This document shows positions 46,186-57,188 of a stretch of 64,000 nucleotides of DNA, piece after piece. Location: contig WAID01000007.1 in NCBI GenBank assembly GCA_016584495.1, positions 730,001 to 794,000 on the forward strand, given 5' to 3'. This DNA is from Celoporthe dispersa. Its lineage: Eukaryota; Ascomycota; Sordariomycetes; Diaporthales; Cryphonectriaceae. Each line of letters starts with the position of its first letter. Positions within the stretch are counted from its first letter, which is position 1. Made by a program: the position numbers and the translations under genes. The notes below the pieces were generated by a model. It worked only from the letters and a program-made list of their open reading frames with translations. It did no database searches and was not told the origin of the DNA.

Positions 46186-46623
46186 CGAACATGACGATAT
46201 CTCAGCGATCATAGGATGAATGACCGAACCCGTTTCATGCGCTCTCTGGGTTTCGACTTCGAAACGAAAGAAGAATGCGGACAACAAAAGATTTCTAGTT
46301 CGGCTGGCGCCAGGTTACCGCCCCTACTTTTCAGGTAGTATAAATAAACAAGTACTTACTACAGCACTAACCCATAGCACTACGTACACTGCAGTGATGC
46401 CCTAAGGAGAGACCCTGTGGAGGGGGGATGGCAAGTGGGGGCCGGGGTCTACCGTCTACCCGATCCAGTGAGTGAGTGGCCTACTGGCGCCGGTCGTGGG
46501 GTCTTCAGGGGTCTTCGCCCGTCCAACCACCCCAGCCGTTGCTGAAACGGCCCTCCCTCTGCAACGTCAGCTCCTGGATGGAGGGCAGGCATGGCATAAG
46601 GTATCGGTAGGGCATTGACGGCC

Positions 46624-46668
46624 GACACACACACACACACACACGCGCGCGCACAGAGAGAGAGAGGC
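46624..46668. repeat. Compound AC/GC/AG microsatellite
   Basis: (AC)n, then CGCGCGCG, then (AG)n, in the upstream region of the 47 kb gene. Confidence 0.95.
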
Positions 46669-47014
46669 CGACAGTCGTTGACCCTGACCGCGACAGCGAT
46701 TGCGCCCCCCTTCGACGCTCTCCACCAGACACCATCACCGCCAGAACCATCCTCCCCTCTCTCTCCCTTGGATCACGATCGCGTCGCACCAGGCCACCTA
46801 TACATATCGTTCCAGCAGGCACACGTCCCACGTCCCACGTCCCTCCCCACCAGATACAAACCTCCGTGCTCCTGTGCCGCGGTTATAATGCTCCCAGCCC
46901 TCGTCTGATAGGCACGCGAGTCATCTGTTGTCCCCAAGATCTCGTCCTCCTCGTCCTCCTTCTTCACACGACCGCCAGGCTCACACGCAGAGGACCAGAA
47001 CGGCGAGGGGCATA

Positions 47015-50000
47015 ATGGAGTCGGAAGGCCAGTCCAAGAGAGGCCGCCTCATGGGGAAGCTGTTCGGCCGAGAGAGGAAGGTCTCGAATCCCAACGAGGT
47101 CGCCCCGGGAAATGACGACCTCAGCAATTTCTTCCAGCACTCCCCACACGACAACCTGCCCGTCGTGCACGCCGCCCCTCAGATGCTGGCCAAGCTCGAC
47201 ACCTCCAATGCTCGCCGGTACCCGAACGCCCTCGAAGTCAACACCCCCGTCAACGACCGCCCGCAGCAGCAGCAGCAGCAGCAGCAGCAGGCGGGTGCCC
47301 ATCAATTGAACCCGCAGCCGCGAGAGCAGCAGCTTGCCATGCGTGGGCGTGCCCCGAGCACCAGGCATAGAAACAAGAGGGGGCTCGTCGTGAGGTTCGT
47401 CGACACCTTCCCCGAGATCATAGGGGATGGCGGGGACGAGTGTACGGTCCCTACCGCAGAGATAGCGAAGCGGAAGAGGACGCAGTCCGCTCCTCCCCCC
47501 CGCAGGTGAGGAAGATCGCACAGCTCCAGCAGGACAGGGACAGGGCATACTCGGACCCGAAGCAGGACGACTTCGTCCCTCCCGTGCTTCGAAGAACCCA
47601 GACCGGCTACTCGACCATCTCGGACGACCCATCGCCGCCTCCGCCCCCGCCTCCCTCTGCTCCTCTACCACCGCCTCCCCCTCACGACCTGCCTGCTGTG
47701 CCGGCCGGCAACCCCTCCTCCTCGCAGTTCCTGGACAGCTCCGTGGTCTCGAACGACGACAAGAGGAAGTCGTTCATCGAGATAAACCAGGCCAAGCAGC
47801 GCCAGGCAGAGGGTATGGCGTTCGCAAAAGCAGTAAGATCCGCAAGCGCCAGCAACGAACAGGAATGGGAGGAGACCAAACATCAAGTGGCGGGCCCCTC
47901 AACTCCTATCGAGGCGAATCCGGGCTCGATGCCGCCCTCCAACGCCGGGTCTCCTGAGCTGCAGCAGAGGCGGCCGCGGCTGGACCAGAGCCCTGCGTCC
48001 ACCTACTCCCAGTCCCTACAGGGGAGCCCCGCCGCAGTGATGGCACAGCAGCGGCCCTCGGCGCGCGAGCCCAGGCCGGGCGACTCTCCCAACAAGAGAG
48101 GCACTGCGCTAGACATGGCAGCAGCACCACCACTGGCCGACGACGCCCTGGAGATCTTCACCGCACGGACGCGGCACCTATTCGAGTTGTTCCGCCTGCA
48201 GGCCGAGACTGTCAGGCCGATCATGTCCTCCCTGCCAGATGATCTCGCCCGGGCAGCTCTGTGGTGGTTCCTGAAGGGCAGGATGACCCTCGAAATAACC
48301 ATCAGGGAGCAGCCGCAGACCCCACAGCATGCCAGCCAGCTCCAGGCGGCCCGCCAGCAAGCTTACGCTGATCTTGCCAAGGCCCTGTGGATCTATGAAG
48401 AGATCCTACCCGGAGTCCTAGGCACCAGGAGCAGTCCGGTCGACGCAGAGGTGCAAGACGTGGGGCAGACTATCATGTCGCAGCTGAGAAAGCTGTCGTC
48501 CTCCATGAAGCGCAACGGCTTCCTGCCGCCGGAGGAACCTTTCTTGCCTCAGACCATTGACAAGACGATATGGGTCGAGTACCCGGCCATCAACCAAGAC
48601 ATCATCACGCTGCTGTGGGGCTCCTGGGGCTCCTCCATCGCGGCATCGCAGTCCCTCACCAAGCTGCCCCTCCTGGCCGCCCTGCCTCTTGGTGATACCA
48701 AGGACCTGTTCTGCTTCGGCCGATACATGGTCGACCTTCTCCTCATGGAGCAGGGGATGGAGGACCAGAAATTTCACTTCCCCTGCTTCCTGTCGGTCAC
48801 CAGGTCCCCGGCGCAGACGAGTCTCGACTTCTGTCTTGCAAGCCAGAACAGATCCGTGCAGCTGCGTATCCAGAGCAACAAGAAAGGAGGGCCGACCTGG
48901 AGCGATGTCAAGTGGCGCCCGGAGAACTGCGCCCTCGAGCTCAAGCTGCCCCGAGGCTTCATCGTGGTGGTCAAGTGCAAGCCGCAAGACTTCAAGCTGT
49001 TATGGAACCTGCAAGACTTCAGCGCGAAGGCGCTCGTGACGCTGCAGCCGCGGAAGGAGGAACAGTGTGTCTTCAAGTCCAAGCTGCGCAGCTTTCAGTA
49101 CTTCGACTCGAATGCCAAGTCCATGACCTTCCCCAGAGAGTCTGTCCTCGGCTGCGAGGTCGCCCTGTTCGAGCGGATCGCCAAGGAGAACTCGCCCCAG
49201 GGACACAGGACGCACCACCGCGGCTTCCGCTTTGCCGTCGTCACAGGTCCAGCGACGAAGCTGCTCAGCGCCGTCAACCACATGTACCTGCCCCAGGTAC
49301 CCGTTCAGTTTGGATTCCTGCGGGGCGAGAACAACGAGCCCGCGCTCCTCTTGAGATTTGATGATGGGGGCAGCACCGGCAGGATGGTCATGGCCTTCAA
49401 CGACGAGCCCGAGCGGCTTCGCTTCCACAGCCTCCTCATCGGCACGCTTGTGCAGCAGGACGAAAAGGTCTTCTCCGAGGTTCCCATCACCGGCTTTGCC
49501 ATCACCCAGACCGCCAAGTCCGAAGCGGCGCCCATATTCTCTACTCTGCCGTGGTCGAGAGTCCGGGTGCTCAACGAAGACGTCGAAGGCGAAATAGCAG
49601 AGACGGTGCTGGCCGAGCGCCTGAGGATCATCATCGACTTCAAGTGTGGCAGCATCACCGACAGGGTCAACGTGGGGCCGGGCGAGCTGAAGATCAGGCT
49701 TCCGGTCAGGGAGAAGACCAAGATCCAGATCCTGCGCCCACCCCAGCAGGACATCACCGTGGCGCTGTCGGAATCCCAGGTGTCCAAGCAGATGCCAGGC
49801 GATATCTTCCAGGCGCTGCAGCTCGCCAGCCGCGGCCCGTCGATCCGCACGTTCTCGTTCACCAGCCAGCGGGACCTGCACGACTTCCAAGAGGCACTAA
49901 CGGGCTTCAAGCCGCTCTTCGACGGGGTCGTCTCGCTCTTTGCTATTGCCCGGCGGCGCATGGTCGTCCCCATCTACAAGAAGTGGGAAGCAGCCGGGAC

Positions 50001-50443
50001 GAGGATGCAGATCGTCCAGTCAGAAGACCATATCATGCACGTCCTCGTCTTCTTTGAGGACTTCCACCACGGAGAGAGCATGAGCTTCCAGCTCAAGGCG
50101 ACGGACATCTTCGAGTCCATCAGGAAGGGCGACAAGGTGGGCCTCAAGATCGATGACGCCAAGTTCCCCTGCCCCTCCTCCCTGAGAGCGGGGAGAAGCC
50201 GACGGACGACATGGCCTTTGTCTGTCTGGACATGCCAGAGATACCAGGAGAGCATGATGATATTACGATCCTGTTTGATGGCGAGGAGCGTAAGTCGGAC
50301 GTCCCTGATCCCCGCGTGTCTATTGTTCACCCCGGACCACCCACCCAGTACTAACCCGACGCCTTCCCGCAGAACGAGATGATTTTATCAAGTGTCTCCC
50401 GGCGCCTGTCAAGGGCTCCAGGCTATCGAGGACATTTAAGTAA
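47015..50443 (+). CDS. Large conserved fungal-type protein of unknown function, two frame disruptions
   Basis: I do not recognise a named domain. Exons 47015-50289 and 50373-50443 (TACTAAC branch, CAG end). Adding one base at each of two C runs gives exactly 1116 codons (1115 residues). The N-terminus has a basic start (SKRGRLMGKLFGRERK), a nine-CAG polyglutamine run (47265-47291), and VVRFVDTFPEIIGDGGDE. Then comes a proline tract (47635-47690) and a disordered linker. The folded part runs from DALEIFTARTRHLFELFRLQ and LWWFLKGRMTLE, through beta-rich stretches such as FKLLWNLQDFSAKALVTLQP and FIVVVKCKPQDFK, that could be PH-like, to the end CLPAPVKGSRLSRTFK. Breaks: C7 at 47495-47501 (before the frame of VRKIAQLQQDRDR) and C4 at 50166-50169 (before LPLLPESGEKPTDDM). 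A cytosolic scaffold role is only a guess. Confidence 0.75.
47265..47291 (+). repeat. CAG repeat encoding polyglutamine
   Basis: Nine consecutive CAG codons in the N-terminal part of the 47 kb gene; an in-frame, length-variable candidate. Confidence 0.9.
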
Positions 50444-51190
50444 GTATGATATAAGGAAATGGTGTGCAGAGCAGGTTGCGTATGGGGGTCCAGGGGAGGG
50501 CAGGAGTTGTCGAACAGGAAGAAGGGGGCAGACAGCCACGCGGCAGAGCATATTCTATCACACAGTATACGGGGCGGGGCGGCATCATCTTTGCATTGGG
50601 CGGCCCCATGACAGACATACACACCCACCCACCCACCCACACACACTCACTCCTGCATTTCTCGCATGAGATACCCACTACGGCGTAAAGAGGATGAGCA
50701 TTCATCATTCAGTCTACTTCCAAAGAATAAAAATAAAAAAAAAAAGAGAAAAAAAAAACATTGTCGCATCTCTCTCAGGCTAGGCACGTGCATAGCTTAT
50801 AGCAGATGCATTCCCTCATGATTGGCTAGATATGACCTAGTCTTAAGCAAATGATGAATATAGAAACATGATCATCTCTGTTCCATCTGTCTCATCCCTA
50901 TAGTGTGTGTGTGTGTGTGTGTAGGGTGAGTGATTTTCGTGTGTCTTGATTATTTTCTGGGTACACAATGATTCGCAGCCAGGTGTTTTGTTCATTCATC
51001 TCTCGTGTGTTTTCGTGTCCGTCCGGTACATGGCAATCCAGTAAAAGGAGGAGGAGGGGGTGGGGGTATCCTGATCATAACGCGCACTCACAAACAAGGG
51101 GAAAAATTAAACAGAGAAAAGAGACAGAGAGGAAGTAAAGGAAACAAAAGAAGAAGGAAAGGAAAAACATCCACACGCTCCTCTCCACCT
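50444..51190. other. Intergenic region between convergent 47 kb and GRF genes
   Basis: A-rich tracts at 50727-50760, a TG microsatellite at 50902-50922 and purine-rich DNA (51120-51175). No gene seen. Confidence 0.6.
50902..50922. repeat. TG microsatellite
   Basis: Perfect (TG)n in the convergent 3' spacer. Confidence 0.9.
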
Positions 51191-52750
51191 TCAATCATCA
51201 GCCCCAGACTGCGAGAGCATGATCAACCCCCTGCTCAGCTCCTTCAAACTCTCCTTGTCCATGCGCCGCGCATTCTCGAGCCCGACGACCCGCGCCTGCA
51301 GCTCGGCGACACGCGCCTCCCTCGCCTCGAGCGCCACGCGGGCGGCTTCACGGCCCTTGACGAGCCCCCCGGCTCCTGAGCTCGTACCGCTCCAGGGACG
51401 CGCGCACGGTGCGTCTTGTCGCCTCGGAGATGGGCTGGGTGGACAGGAGGGCCATGACCTCGTCTACGATCCGGGGATAGTCTGTGACGGCGCTGGGCGT
51501 CTTGAAGGGCGAGGATGCAGCAGATGTTGCGGTGGTGGCGCGTGTTGCGGCGGGCGTGGTGGTGGCGGTGGCGGCAGGGCCAGAGGCGGCCGTGGTAGCC
51601 GTCGGGGGGAAGAGCAGGACGTTGGTCTTGCGGTAGGGTGTCGGCGTGGTAGCATCGCCGACCACGGAGGCCTGACCCGGGGTGTCGTCTTCATCTCCAG
51701 AAGGGGTGCTGTCCCGGAAGCGCAGCCTCTTCGCGCTGCGCTGGGCCCCGGCACGACGGTCCTCGGCCGCGATCAGCAGGCTGTTGCGGGTGATGGGCGT
51801 GGGGAGCCCGCCCGCGCGGTCGACGGTCCTCTGCGCGGTGGGCGTTGCGAGGGATGACCGCTTCTGCTGCTGCTTCCGAGCGCTCTCGTCTGCGGCCCGC
51901 GCCAGCTGGCGGCCTGTGTCTGGGTCGTCGAGCTCGTCTCCGCCGTACTCGTCGCCGCTGTCCCCAGGGAAGACGGGGCGCTTGCGTTTTGCCGAGGGAG
52001 TCTGTGGCGGTGGCTGGATTGCAGTGCCAAGGGAGGAGGAGGAAGAGCCCTTGGACACGGCCGGTTTCCCCAGCGTGTGGCTCGACACTGCACTGCCGTT
52101 CTGCGCATCCGTGCTGCCACCCAGGCTGGGCGGTACCGCGCCGGCTCTGTGTTCCTCCTCATCCTCTCCTTCCGCCGAGTCGTAGCTCAGGTACTCCGAG
52201 TCCTGCGACAGGCTCCACCGCCTCTGTCTGGCGCCTGCGCCAGCATGAGGCAGGCCCCTGAAGATCCTCTGCTGAGGCGGCGCCGTCGACGAAACCATCG
52301 TCATCCCCCCAGGCCCGTACCAAGGGATCATAGCTGACTCGCACTTAGCCTGGACCCTGGTGACGATGCCGTTCTCGGAGCGGCAGTTATTCTTGAGCAG
52401 GGCCTCGCGTTCGCGGGGCTCGGCGTCGTGCTGGAAGAGGAAGAAGTCGCACTTGCGCTCGTCGCAGGTGTAGAAGGACTTGCCCTTGTTGGGGCCGTTT
52501 TTCTTGACCTTGAGGTTGAGGGCGGGCCGGCGGGGGGAGCAGTCGCCTTGGAAAGTTTACACGGTCAGCTAGGGAGCGGGAAACGGGGCGTCGGGTCAGG
52601 TGAAGGTGAAGGAGGAAGAGACGAGAGAGAGAAGGAAGAAGATGAAGATCAGAGCATACAGAGCCACAGCCCGTCTTCAAACAGGCCTCTCTTCTTGGGC
52701 GTATATGGTGGTTTGGCTGAGTACCACGGCGTGTTGGCTGCCTTTTCCAT
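51191..52750 (-). CDS. Stand-alone GRF-type zinc-finger protein, one frame disruption
   Basis: Exons 52750-52660 and 52546-51191; with one base removed the total is exactly 482 codons (481 residues). After a short leader (MEKAANTPWYSAKPPYTPKK) the GRF finger spans the splice: LCDCSPRRPALNLKVKKNGP, NKGKSFYTCDERKCDFFLFQ, with the Cys ligands and the NKGKxFYxC core. GRF fingers in TOP3A, APE2 and NEIL3 bind single-stranded DNA, so a DNA-repair or chromatin role is inferred. A long disordered, Ser/Thr/Ala-rich middle follows, with basic SAKRKRPVFPGD and QRSAKRLRFRDS (possible nuclear signals). The true C-terminus is a coiled coil (GREAARVALEAREARVAELQ, ARRMDKESLKELSRGLIML) ending SQSGADD. It is out of frame because of an extra C in the plus-strand C6 at 51365-51370. 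Confidence 0.82.
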
Positions 52751-53612
52751 TTCGATAGGCTGGAGAAGAGCAAAGGAAGACGGTAATGGGAGCGGTTTGG
52801 GCGATGAAGTGAACAGGAAATGGCATGTCAGGTCGATGATGCAGGAACAGATGAGGCGAAGGAGGCCCCAGCCGCCCAAGTTCAGCTTACAGCTTACATA
52901 GACCCCTAGTCGCGAGGGGCTGGCGGCTCGGCGTGCGGGGAAACCCCTGGCAACCAGGCGTGTAACGAGGCCAGGGTCTTAATTGATTTCCGTTTGTGTA
53001 TGTGCTTGGTGAGTACATAGTACACAAAGTTGCATGGTGTTTGCGCAATGAGAAGCGCGGGACGGCCTCACGCACTTCAGCTTCCAAAATTATATACATT
53101 AACCTAATAGAACAGACAGTTCATCCCGGCTGCCAAGTCTTGTTTATCTATGCGGAGCTGTGATTATTATACAATCGAGATCGAAGCCTCTACACAACAT
53201 CCAGGCTTGCAGTTACTGAACAAGAGTGTATGTACGTACACACATGATACAAATGTCGAGATGCTGAATCTCGCCCGTCCCAGTCCCCTCCTCCCCTTTT
53301 TGTTATTCGCTATGCAAGAAGCACCCGCTCACCATGAATGCTACCACGCCTCCCTATGCTCTCGAGAGTTTGCCCTCCCTCCCCCCCACCCCCGACAAAA
53401 GAGAAAGAGAGGAAAATGGAAGAGACAGCAGCAGGAGAAACGAAGATGGGTATACGCGTGCGTACATGAAACCAGAGACAAGAAATAAGAGAGAAGGAAA
53501 AGAAGCGGTCCAGGATAGCCCCAGCTGCATGCTGTATTTCGTCGTCTTTGTTTTTTTTTCTTCTTCTCTCCTCTTTTCTTCTCTTTCTCTCTCTCTCTCC
53601 CCCCTTTCTTCT
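52751..53612. other. Intergenic region between GRF and ELMO genes
   Basis: GRF promoter side and ELMO 3' side. A strong CT/T tract (53551-53612) lies just past the ELMO stop. No coding sequence supported. Confidence 0.55.
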
Positions 53613-55861
53613 TTAGACCTCGTAGAAATAATCATCATCTAGCCCCTCCCGGCCGGGCACGACGCCCGCACCAGGCTGCGGCCCGCTGTACACCGCGTCG
53701 ACCCGGACATTAAGCAGCCTGATCTTCAGCCCATAGTCGCTGACCAGCGTCACCAGCTTGTTCGTCTCGGCCGTGATGGGTGCCTGGTTGAGCAGCATCA
53801 GCAGCCCGTCCAGCCACTCCGACGCGAGCGAGTTCGTCATCGGGTGCAGCGTCAGCACGGCCTGCTCCTTGGTGTCGCTGCCCCTGGCCGCCTCCTCGGG
53901 GTTCACATAGCTGTAGATGGTGATCTTGGTCGTCGTCTTGGGCGGGGCGCCGCCGCCGCCGCCGCCGCCGGCTATCAGCCCTGGGGCTTTGGGCGTGCCG
54001 GGCAGCTGGTTGTTCTTGAGCGTGGACCCGCTGGACACACTCTGGGCGTCCTCGCCCGGCGCCGAGACGTTCGAAACGACCGAGCTGATGGTGCCGAGGT
54101 CGATCTTGTCGCCCAGGCTGTCGAGGTTGGGATCCGGCGATGTCCTCTCCGCGAAGTCTGCGTAGTGCAGGTAGCGCCTGTTGTGGGAGAGCCTGGCGAA
54201 CCTCCACGGCTTGGGCGAGTACAGCCGTTTCTTGGCGTCTACGGCACTGCCCTCGCGCTGGTGTCCCGGCTGGTCCCGCGCCGGTACCGGCTTGTAGAAC
54301 CAGGAGCCCTGCAGGAGGCAGCGGATGCGCTGCTCCTTGACAAATGTCAGGGCCTCGTGCTTCAGCTCCTCCCGCACCTGGTACAGGTGCGCGCCCCACT
54401 GGTCGTCAAAGGACAGGTCGAGCAGCTCCATCTGCACCTCGCGGAGCCGGCCGCACTCGTAGTCCTGCAGCTCCTCCTCGACCTCCGAGACGTCCTTCAT
54501 CCTGAGGGCCTGGCCGATGACCTGCTCGATGAGGATCCGCACCAGCTCGGCCACCTTCTCGAAGTCGTCCCGCTCGGCACCTGTTGCCTTCCACATGCGG
54601 AAGAAGGCACGGAGCCCCGCGGTGTGCAGCCGGGACCACTGCAGCAGGAGGGGCCTGAACATCCTGTCGTCGCCCTTGGTGTTGTCGATGGCCTGGTACC
54701 CCTTGATGTCCTCCAGGTCGGCCCTGTCTACCTCGAAGTGCTCGTAGAGCATCAGGGACACGGCCAGGCTGGACCGGGCGACCGGGCACCTCTCGTTCAG
54801 CGGCCTCGTGGACTGCTCCAGGAGGGTCTTCTGGAAGCCGTCCTCGTTCTTGCGCACGTAGTCCGTGAGGTCCATCATGCCCAGGAAGCCAGCCGTGTGG
54901 AACTCGGACGCGGGGCTCTCCGTCTGGAACCCCAGCCTCCGCCACTTCTCCGGGTTGTGCTTCCTGCCGGACGCCTCCCCGCTCGTCGCCACCACCGGGG
55001 TCGTGTTCCCGTTGGCAAAGGACCTGTCCGGCGCGCTCGAGAGGTGCAGGCCCTTCAGCGCCCTCCTGTGCTCCGGGCGCTCGAGGTCGACCCTGACCTC
55101 CTTCCACTTCCGCAGCAGGACCTTGGTGAGGTTCTGGAAGTCGAGCAGCGGCTGCGCCAGGTCCTGCATGGCCGAGCTCTGCATCAGGTTGTAGACGGCC
55201 TTGATCAGCCCCAGGTCCTGCAGCCTCTTGATGAACTTGGACCACTCCTCGCTCGCCGGCCTGCTGCCGCTGACCCCGCTGCCGCCCCTGTCCTCCTTGG
55301 AGATGGCGTCCCGTATCAGGGCGTTGATGAGCATGAGCGCCGCGGCGCACAGCGCGTGGTCGGCGGACTGGAGCTGGGAGATGACGTGCTCGAAGAACTG
55401 CGGATACACGGCCACGGCGGGCTTCAGGGCGCGGAAGCCAAACATGCCGGGCGTCCTGACGGCGGCGGCGATGTGGTTTCCGCCGCCGGGGGCGGACTGC
55501 GAGTGCGACACCAGGGCGACCAGGATGGACATGGCGCCCCGCAGGATGTTGACGAGGGGGTTCGTGACGATCAGCTCGACGAGGCGCTCGACGAGGTCGG
55601 TGGCCATGTGGCCCTCGAAGATGTCCCAGCCCATATCCACCTCCAGCAGCCTGGTCAGCGACTGCAGCGAGTAGGCGAGCGTGTTCCCGCCCGTGTTCAT
55701 GATTAGCCGCCGCAGGATGACGAGCCCGCCCGAGGAGATGAAGACGTCGGCAAAGGCAGGGTCGTTGATCGAGGACTGCAGCTTGAAGACGGCCATCTTG
55801 CGGGCGGCATCTCGTCGCTGGCCAGGCGCGACAGCAGCGCAGGGACGTCGGCCTGGTCCAT
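53613..55861 (-). CDS. ELMO/CED-12-domain protein (DOCK partner), one frame disruption
   Basis: ELMO proteins work with DOCK-type exchange factors to activate Rac-like GTPases for polarity and actin control. One exon; adding one base gives exactly 750 codons (749 residues). The N-terminal armadillo-like region begins MDQADVPALLSRLASDE then KMAVFKLQSSINDPAFADVF and LRRLIMNTGGNTLAYSL. The ELMO domain covers HTAGFLGMMDLTDYVRKNED to EVDRADLEDIKGYQAIDNT. Then comes a helical segment (FRMWKATGAERDDFEKVAEL) and a PH-like part (GSWFYKPVPARDQ, RRYLHYADFAE) ending near VYSGPQPGAG and DDYFYEV. The start frame and the body differ by one base at 55811 (DEM.. versus DEDAARKM), where one missing C on the plus strand explains the shift. 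A 620-codon open frame on the opposite strand (53844-55706) is an antisense shadow caused by codon bias. Confidence 0.88.
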
Positions 55862-57188
55862 GGCGAGAGGAGGGAGGAGGAGGAGGAGGAAGGAAGGAAG
55901 ATCTCGGGCGGTCGACGTCGAGGTTCAGTCACAAGGGCCCCTTCTCCTGCTTCTTCTTCTTCTTCTTCTATTTTCCTTTTGCTGCCACGCCAGGCGAGCC
56001 AGGCAGGCACTCAGACAGAGGGGCGCAAGGCGCCGCGCGGGCTATTGGCTTCGTCGTGTGTGTCGTTGACAGGATACTTTTTTTTTTATGCAGGGACTCG
56101 AGTCGTGACGTAAATGCGCAGGGAAGGGTCGTACAGAGAGGGTGTCAGGACTCCCGTCATGACGGCTGCATGTCTCATCAGGATGCAGGTGCTGGTGTAT
56201 CTCGAGATTGTGATAAATTGTTCAATTACGGGAGGGGGCAATTGGGGGGAGGGAGGGATGTCCAGGGGATAATTTGTTCGTGTGTGCGCGCAGATAGAGA
56301 GAACACTGCTGGCCAGCGATAACCCTCGCAGGCCTTTCAGGGGCTGGTGGGCAGTTGACACTACTAATTGCCGTAGTAGGCCTACCCACTATCGTGATAA
56401 CCTAGCACGTAGCCAGGCACGCATAAGGACTATACTAGATACAGTATGCTAGGGGTGTTCGCAGGTGGGTCCACTAAAGGGTTCGCCAATCCATGCACGG
56501 ATGGTCACACTAAGAGAAAAATCCCTGCCTCAGAGTTCGACTGGGGAAAATGCTCTAATAGGTGGTGAGAACAGCCTGCTATGTACTCGCTTCATAACTA
56601 CCGACTCTTCCAAGGTGAATGCATCATATCTGTGGAAAATCCATGACCGAAGCCCGGAGCCTAGAATTCCCCCCCCCCCTCTCTCTATCTCCTCTTCCTG
56701 TCAACGAGAGCTACCACTGCAGCAAGGCTAGGAGAGGCCACAACTGTGGGTTGGGACTGCGTCTGCTTAAAACACCCAAGGATTACTACATGTATATCAA
56801 CACAAGATCATTTGATAGTTATAACAATCGATGAACCAGAGCATATTATGTACCTCGTGTATTTATCGCTTTTTACGCTTACTGTGTGGGTGCAAGGCGA
56901 TACCCAGTGTACTGTATGTAAGTTTCACGAGGCCAGTGTATTTGTACAGTGCCTCGGCTGGCCTTGGGCCGGCCCTTGGACTAAGTTGGCATCTTATCTG
57001 CTGCTCCTGCCAATTGACTGCCTGACGTAGCAAGCCACTTATTCAACCTCCCTTGAGCTGCTATAAAGTCGCCCGCCCGCTCACTGCCATGGTAATTACA
57101 CACCTCGATACCACCCAGTCCACTGCTCACAGCTTCGACTGATTACAAAGTCTCATCATTCCGACACCAACAACAGCTCCCCACACTC
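55862..57188. other. Divergent intergenic region between ELMO and cytidine deaminase genes
   Basis: Contains the promoters of both genes. A CTT-repeat patch (55945-55970) and a C run (56669-56678) are present. No coding sequence supported. Confidence 0.6.

Larger units (their letters stand above)
43829..47014. other. Long intergenic region with several microsatellites
   Basis: About 3.2 kb between divergent genes. It contains a GA tract (45480-45494), a GCA run (46018-46040), adjoining AC and AG repeats (46147-46185), and AC/GC/AG repeats (46624-46668). Short open frames here are interrupted, overlap repeats and show no domains. The last 300 bases are a C/T-rich leader of the following gene. 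Confidence 0.5.

Noticed and set aside
53844..55706. Plus-strand open frame of 620 codons
   Set aside because: Exact antisense of the ELMO gene; it is His/Gly/Leu-rich with no domain and results from GC-rich codon bias in the real gene.
54406..56010. Minus-strand open frame of 534 codons overlapping ELMO
   Set aside because: Shifted frame of the ELMO gene, Arg/Ala/Gly-rich, no domain; only its overlap with the true start region is meaningful.
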